A stretch of 64,000 bases of DNA from JBFHQE01 sp041592335. Its GTDB lineage: Bacteria; Pseudomonadota; Gammaproteobacteria; Thiohalobacterales; Thiohalobacteraceae. The notes beneath the pieces are model-generated. The model had not been told where the DNA came from, did not search any database, and saw only the letters and a program-made list of their open reading frames with translations. The stretch is from positions 70,703-134,702 of the forward strand of contig JBFHQE010000006.1 in the NCBI GenBank assembly GCA_041592335.1. The letters are read 5' to 3'. Below, piece after piece: positions 62,192-64,000 of this stretch; the stretch's first letter is position 1; the number at the start of each line of letters is the position of its first letter. The position numbers and the translations under genes are program-made.

Positions 62192-62742
62192 GAGACCCAA
62201 GCTGGCTGTGCGCAGCCGAACAATCCCAGCTGATCATCATTGATGTTCAGGAACGCCTCGCCGGGGCCATGCCTCCCGAGGCCATGACGGCCGTGGAAAA
62301 ACAGATCGGCACCCTGGTCACAGCCGCAACAGCACTCGCCATTCCCGTCATTCATACCGAGCAATATCCGCAGGGACTTGGCCATACCCTGCCCTCCCTG
62401 CGGGAACAGCTCGCGCAACCGCTGGAGAAAACCTGTTTCGCCTGCACCGGCGCGGAGGGCTTTAACCAGCACATCCAGCGCAACCGCCGCCAGGTCATTT
62501 TGTGCGGCATCGAGGCGCATATCTGCGTATTACAAACCGCGATTGAATTACTCGGCCAGGGCTTCCAGGTCTTCGTCGTCGAGGATGGTGTCTGTTCGCG
62601 CAAGGACAGCAACAGGCGCAACGCGCTCGACCGCCTGTGGCAGGCAGGCGCGCACATCAGTAATACCGAGTCGGTGTTGTTCGAATGGCTGCGCGATGCC
62701 AGTCACCCGGACTTCAGAACCCTGTCTAAACTTATTCGTTAA
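62188..62742 (+). CDS. Isochorismatase-like cysteine hydrolase
   Basis: 184 residues, start overlapping tolC (ATGA). The catalytic triad of the family is visible: D19 in IIIDVQERL, K81 in PLEKTCFAC and C113 in CGIEAHICVLQTAIELL. The YcaC/nicotinamidase-like group; substrate unknown. Confidence 0.9.
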   Translation: MRDPSWLCAAEQSQLIIIDVQERLAGAMPPEAMTAVEKQIGTLVTAATALAIPVIHTEQYPQGLGHTLPSLREQLAQPLEKTCFACTGAEGFNQHIQRNRRQVILCGIEAHICVLQTAIELLGQGFQVFVVEDGVCSRKDSNRRNALDRLWQAGAHISNTESVLFEWLRDASHPDFRTLSKLIR

Positions 62743-62748
62743 CGATTT

Positions 62749-62777
62749 CCTGGATTCCCGCCTGCGCGGGAATGACA
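62749..62777. repeat. Type-A REP-like palindrome
   Basis: CCTGGATTCCCGCCTGCGCG then GGAATGACA; inverted relative to 38060. Between the hydrolase and hemerythrin genes. Confidence 0.75.
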
Positions 62778-62799
62778 ACAAAGAAAGCAAAGAGACCGT

Positions 62800-63321
62800 A
62801 TGCTTAAGATACCTAATCTTCCTACTCCCAGCTTCGACCAACCCATCCAGTTATTACGCGCCTGCCACATGAAGATGTTGCTCAACTGCGGCACGCTGGA
62901 ACGGCTGGCGACTCACATCAAGGCTTCCGGGGTGGATGAACAGGCAAGCGAAGCCGCCGCAAGCATCCGGCGCTATTTCAACGAAGCGGCACCGTTGCAT
63001 CACCAGGACGAAGAGAAGGATCTGTTCCCGCTGCTACTGACACTGTCCGCGCAATTCAAAGGCACCATCTGCCAGCTCAACAGCGAACACCAAACCCTGG
63101 AAGACAGCTGGAAGGTGCTGGATGAAATGCTGGCGGACCTCAATACCATTGAAGACATCGACGCCTTCGCCGAACTGGCCCAGGCATTTGGCCAGGCCTA
63201 TCGCGATCACATCAAGGAAGAAGAAGCCGAGATACTGATGCCGATTGACGGCAAGCTAAATGAACAGCAACTGGAACAGCTGGGCAAAGCCATGGCACGG
63301 CGCAGAGGCGCGGCCGAATAA
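62800..63321 (+). CDS. Hemerythrin-like (HHE domain) protein
   Basis: 173 residues. Metal-ligand pattern: H23 in LRACHMKM, H67/H68 and Glu in LHHQDEEKDLFPLL, H97 in NSEHQTLE, and YRDHIKEEEAEILMP. A di-iron oxygen, NO or iron-sensing four-helix protein. Cytoplasmic. Confidence 0.9.
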   Translation: MLKIPNLPTPSFDQPIQLLRACHMKMLLNCGTLERLATHIKASGVDEQASEAAASIRRYFNEAAPLHHQDEEKDLFPLLLTLSAQFKGTICQLNSEHQTLEDSWKVLDEMLADLNTIEDIDAFAELAQAFGQAYRDHIKEEEAEILMPIDGKLNEQQLEQLGKAMARRRGAAE

Positions 63322-63337
63322 TCAAGATAAACATCTT

Positions 63338-63460
63338 TGCGGGCTGGCCCGCTCCTACAACAACCCGGCCTCAACCTGTAGGAGCGGCCTTGTTCGCGGG
63401 CAAGCCCGCTCCTACAATCTCTCTGCTGTTACCTGTAGGAGCGGCCTTGGCCGCGAACAG
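63338..63460. repeat. Cluster of type-B REP elements upstream of the RAYT gene
   Basis: At least three units: one ending GGCCCGCTCCTACAA (63338-63360), one inverted pair TGTAGGAGCGGCCTTGTTCG...GCCCGCTCCTACAAT (63376-63417) and TGTAGGAGCGGCCTTGGCCG (63434-63460). Each carries the GTAG or CTAC tetranucleotide next to a GC hairpin. Confidence 0.9.
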
Positions 63461-63503
63461 TTTTTCATAATAATCCCAACACAGATCACCAAGGAGGGTA
63501 TTT

Positions 63504-63962
63504 GTGTCTATTTACCATGGAAAGGATTTACGCAAAGGCCGGTTTTCTGAAATCGGTCGTCCTTACCTCATAACCACCGTCACTCAAGATCGCGCCCCTC
63601 TCTTTACCGACTGGCATACAGGTCGATTGGTTATAAATGCTTTTCGTGAAATCGAAATCAACGCTTATGCAAAAACCTACGCATGGGTCGTTATGCCGGA
63701 TCACATACATTGGCTTATGGCACCGATGGCAGGCTCGGTCACAGATATAGTACGGCGCGCCAAATCATGTAGCGCTCGCGGGGTTAACCGAGCTATTGGA
63801 AGAACAGGGCCTGTGTGGCAAAAAGGTTACCACGATCATGCCTTGCATAAGGATGAAGATATAAAATCTATTGCACGATACATTGTAGCCAACCCTTTGC
63901 GAGCTGGCCTGGTAGAACAGATTGGTGATTATCCACTCTGGGACAGCATTTATATTTCCTAG
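63504..63962 (+). CDS. REP-associated tyrosine transposase (RAYT)
   Basis: 152 residues, GTG start 7 bases after AAGGAGG. Y1-transposase fold: GRPYLITTVTQDRAPLF, the HxH motif H67-I-H69 in VVMPDHIHWLMAP, the catalytic Tyr (Y109) in VWQKGYHDHALHKDEDIKSIARYIVANPLRAGLV. RAYTs bind and move REP hairpins with 5' GTAG; such REPs lie on both sides. Confidence 0.93.
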   Translation: MSIYHGKDLRKGRFSEIGRPYLITTVTQDRAPLFTDWHTGRLVINAFREIEINAYAKTYAWVVMPDHIHWLMAPMAGSVTDIVRRAKSCSARGVNRAIGRTGPVWQKGYHDHALHKDEDIKSIARYIVANPLRAGLVEQIGDYPLWDSIYIS

Positions 63963-63965
63963 CGA

Positions 63966-64000
63966 AATCATTCGCGGGCAGGCCTGTTGTTCGCGGCCAA
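63966..64000. repeat. Type-B REP fragment downstream of the RAYT, cut by the window edge
   Basis: AATCATTCGCGGGCAGGCCT then GTTGTTCGCGGCCAA is the complement of the start of a type-B unit and stops before the expected CTAC. It completes the flanking of the transposase gene. Confidence 0.7.

Noticed and set aside
63338..63460. Possible CRISPR-like array of short repeats
   Set aside because: The repeats are inverted palindromic REPs of uneven spacing next to a RAYT gene; no regular spacers or cas genes.

Overview
The window looks like a contiguous chromosomal piece of a Gammaproteobacterium. The evidence is an E. coli-type SpeD, a CRP with the divergent osmC-like neighbour seen in enterobacteria, rpe-gph-trpEGDC, srkA, the GspA/GspB pair, TolC preceded by a Pcm-like methyltransferase and a rhodanese, and Pseudomonas-like REP elements with their RAYT transposase. 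The tkt-gap-pgk-pyk-fba block, adenosylcobalamin-dependent ribonucleotide reductase, cytochrome c and hemerythrin would fit a free-living, possibly autotrophic or sulfur-oxidising member of the Chromatiales or relatives. That last step is inference: no RuBisCO or sulfur-oxidation gene lies in the window.

Layout. 1-2.5 kb: speD, a VOC protein, an OsmC protein and crp, with a perfect CRP palindrome between osmC and crp. 2.5-7.9 kb: on the minus strand, rpe-gph-(17-codon ORF)-trpE-trpG-trpD-trpC. 8-12 kb: a secreted alpha/beta hydrolase, a CopD-like membrane protein, endonuclease V, small proteins, a Rieske protein and a PfkB kinase. 12.2-17.6 kb: one giant gene for a 1,820-residue protein joining two cNMP-binding-like domains, a rhodanese, about 1,000 residues of coiled coil, a membrane segment and an FGE/SUMF1-like domain. 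18-23 kb: a lysine-tailed HU protein, then TerB, an S8 protease, GspB and GspA. 24-27.5 kb: split class II ribonucleotide reductase (nrdJa-nrdJb) preceded by two NrdR boxes and DnaA-box-like sites, divergent from a DegQ/HtrA protease. 28.9-33 kb: a gene under an IscR-type operator, a GGDEF protein, srkA and small conserved proteins. 33-40 kb: the tkt-gap-pgk-pyk-fba carbon block. 40.5-45.8 kb: a thioredoxin-like protein, metK, ahcY with an SAH riboswitch, metF and rsmE (the activated methyl cycle). 45.9-55.6 kb: an ion channel with an altered filter, rsuA, a phosphoesterase, a 25-residue-repeat coiled coil, MscS, a 38-residue membrane protein, YaiI, cytochrome c, two orphan solute-binding proteins, a monooxygenase-like protein, a YpfJ-DUF3465 fusion and a DUF533 protein. 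55.7-57.6 kb: an AT-richer two-gene insertion, a dGTPase (HD) gene overlapping a small protein with primase-polymerase-like motifs. 57.7-64 kb: thiC with a TPP riboswitch, a Pcm-like protein, a rhodanese, tolC, an isochorismatase-like hydrolase, hemerythrin, then a RAYT transposase between REP elements.

Most of the window is housekeeping. The parts that best deserve a second look are the dGTPase plus primase-like module, the giant cNMP/rhodanese/coiled-coil/FGE-like protein, the IscR-type operator, the NrdR/DnaA control region and the REP/RAYT unit. No tRNA, rRNA or CRISPR array was seen.
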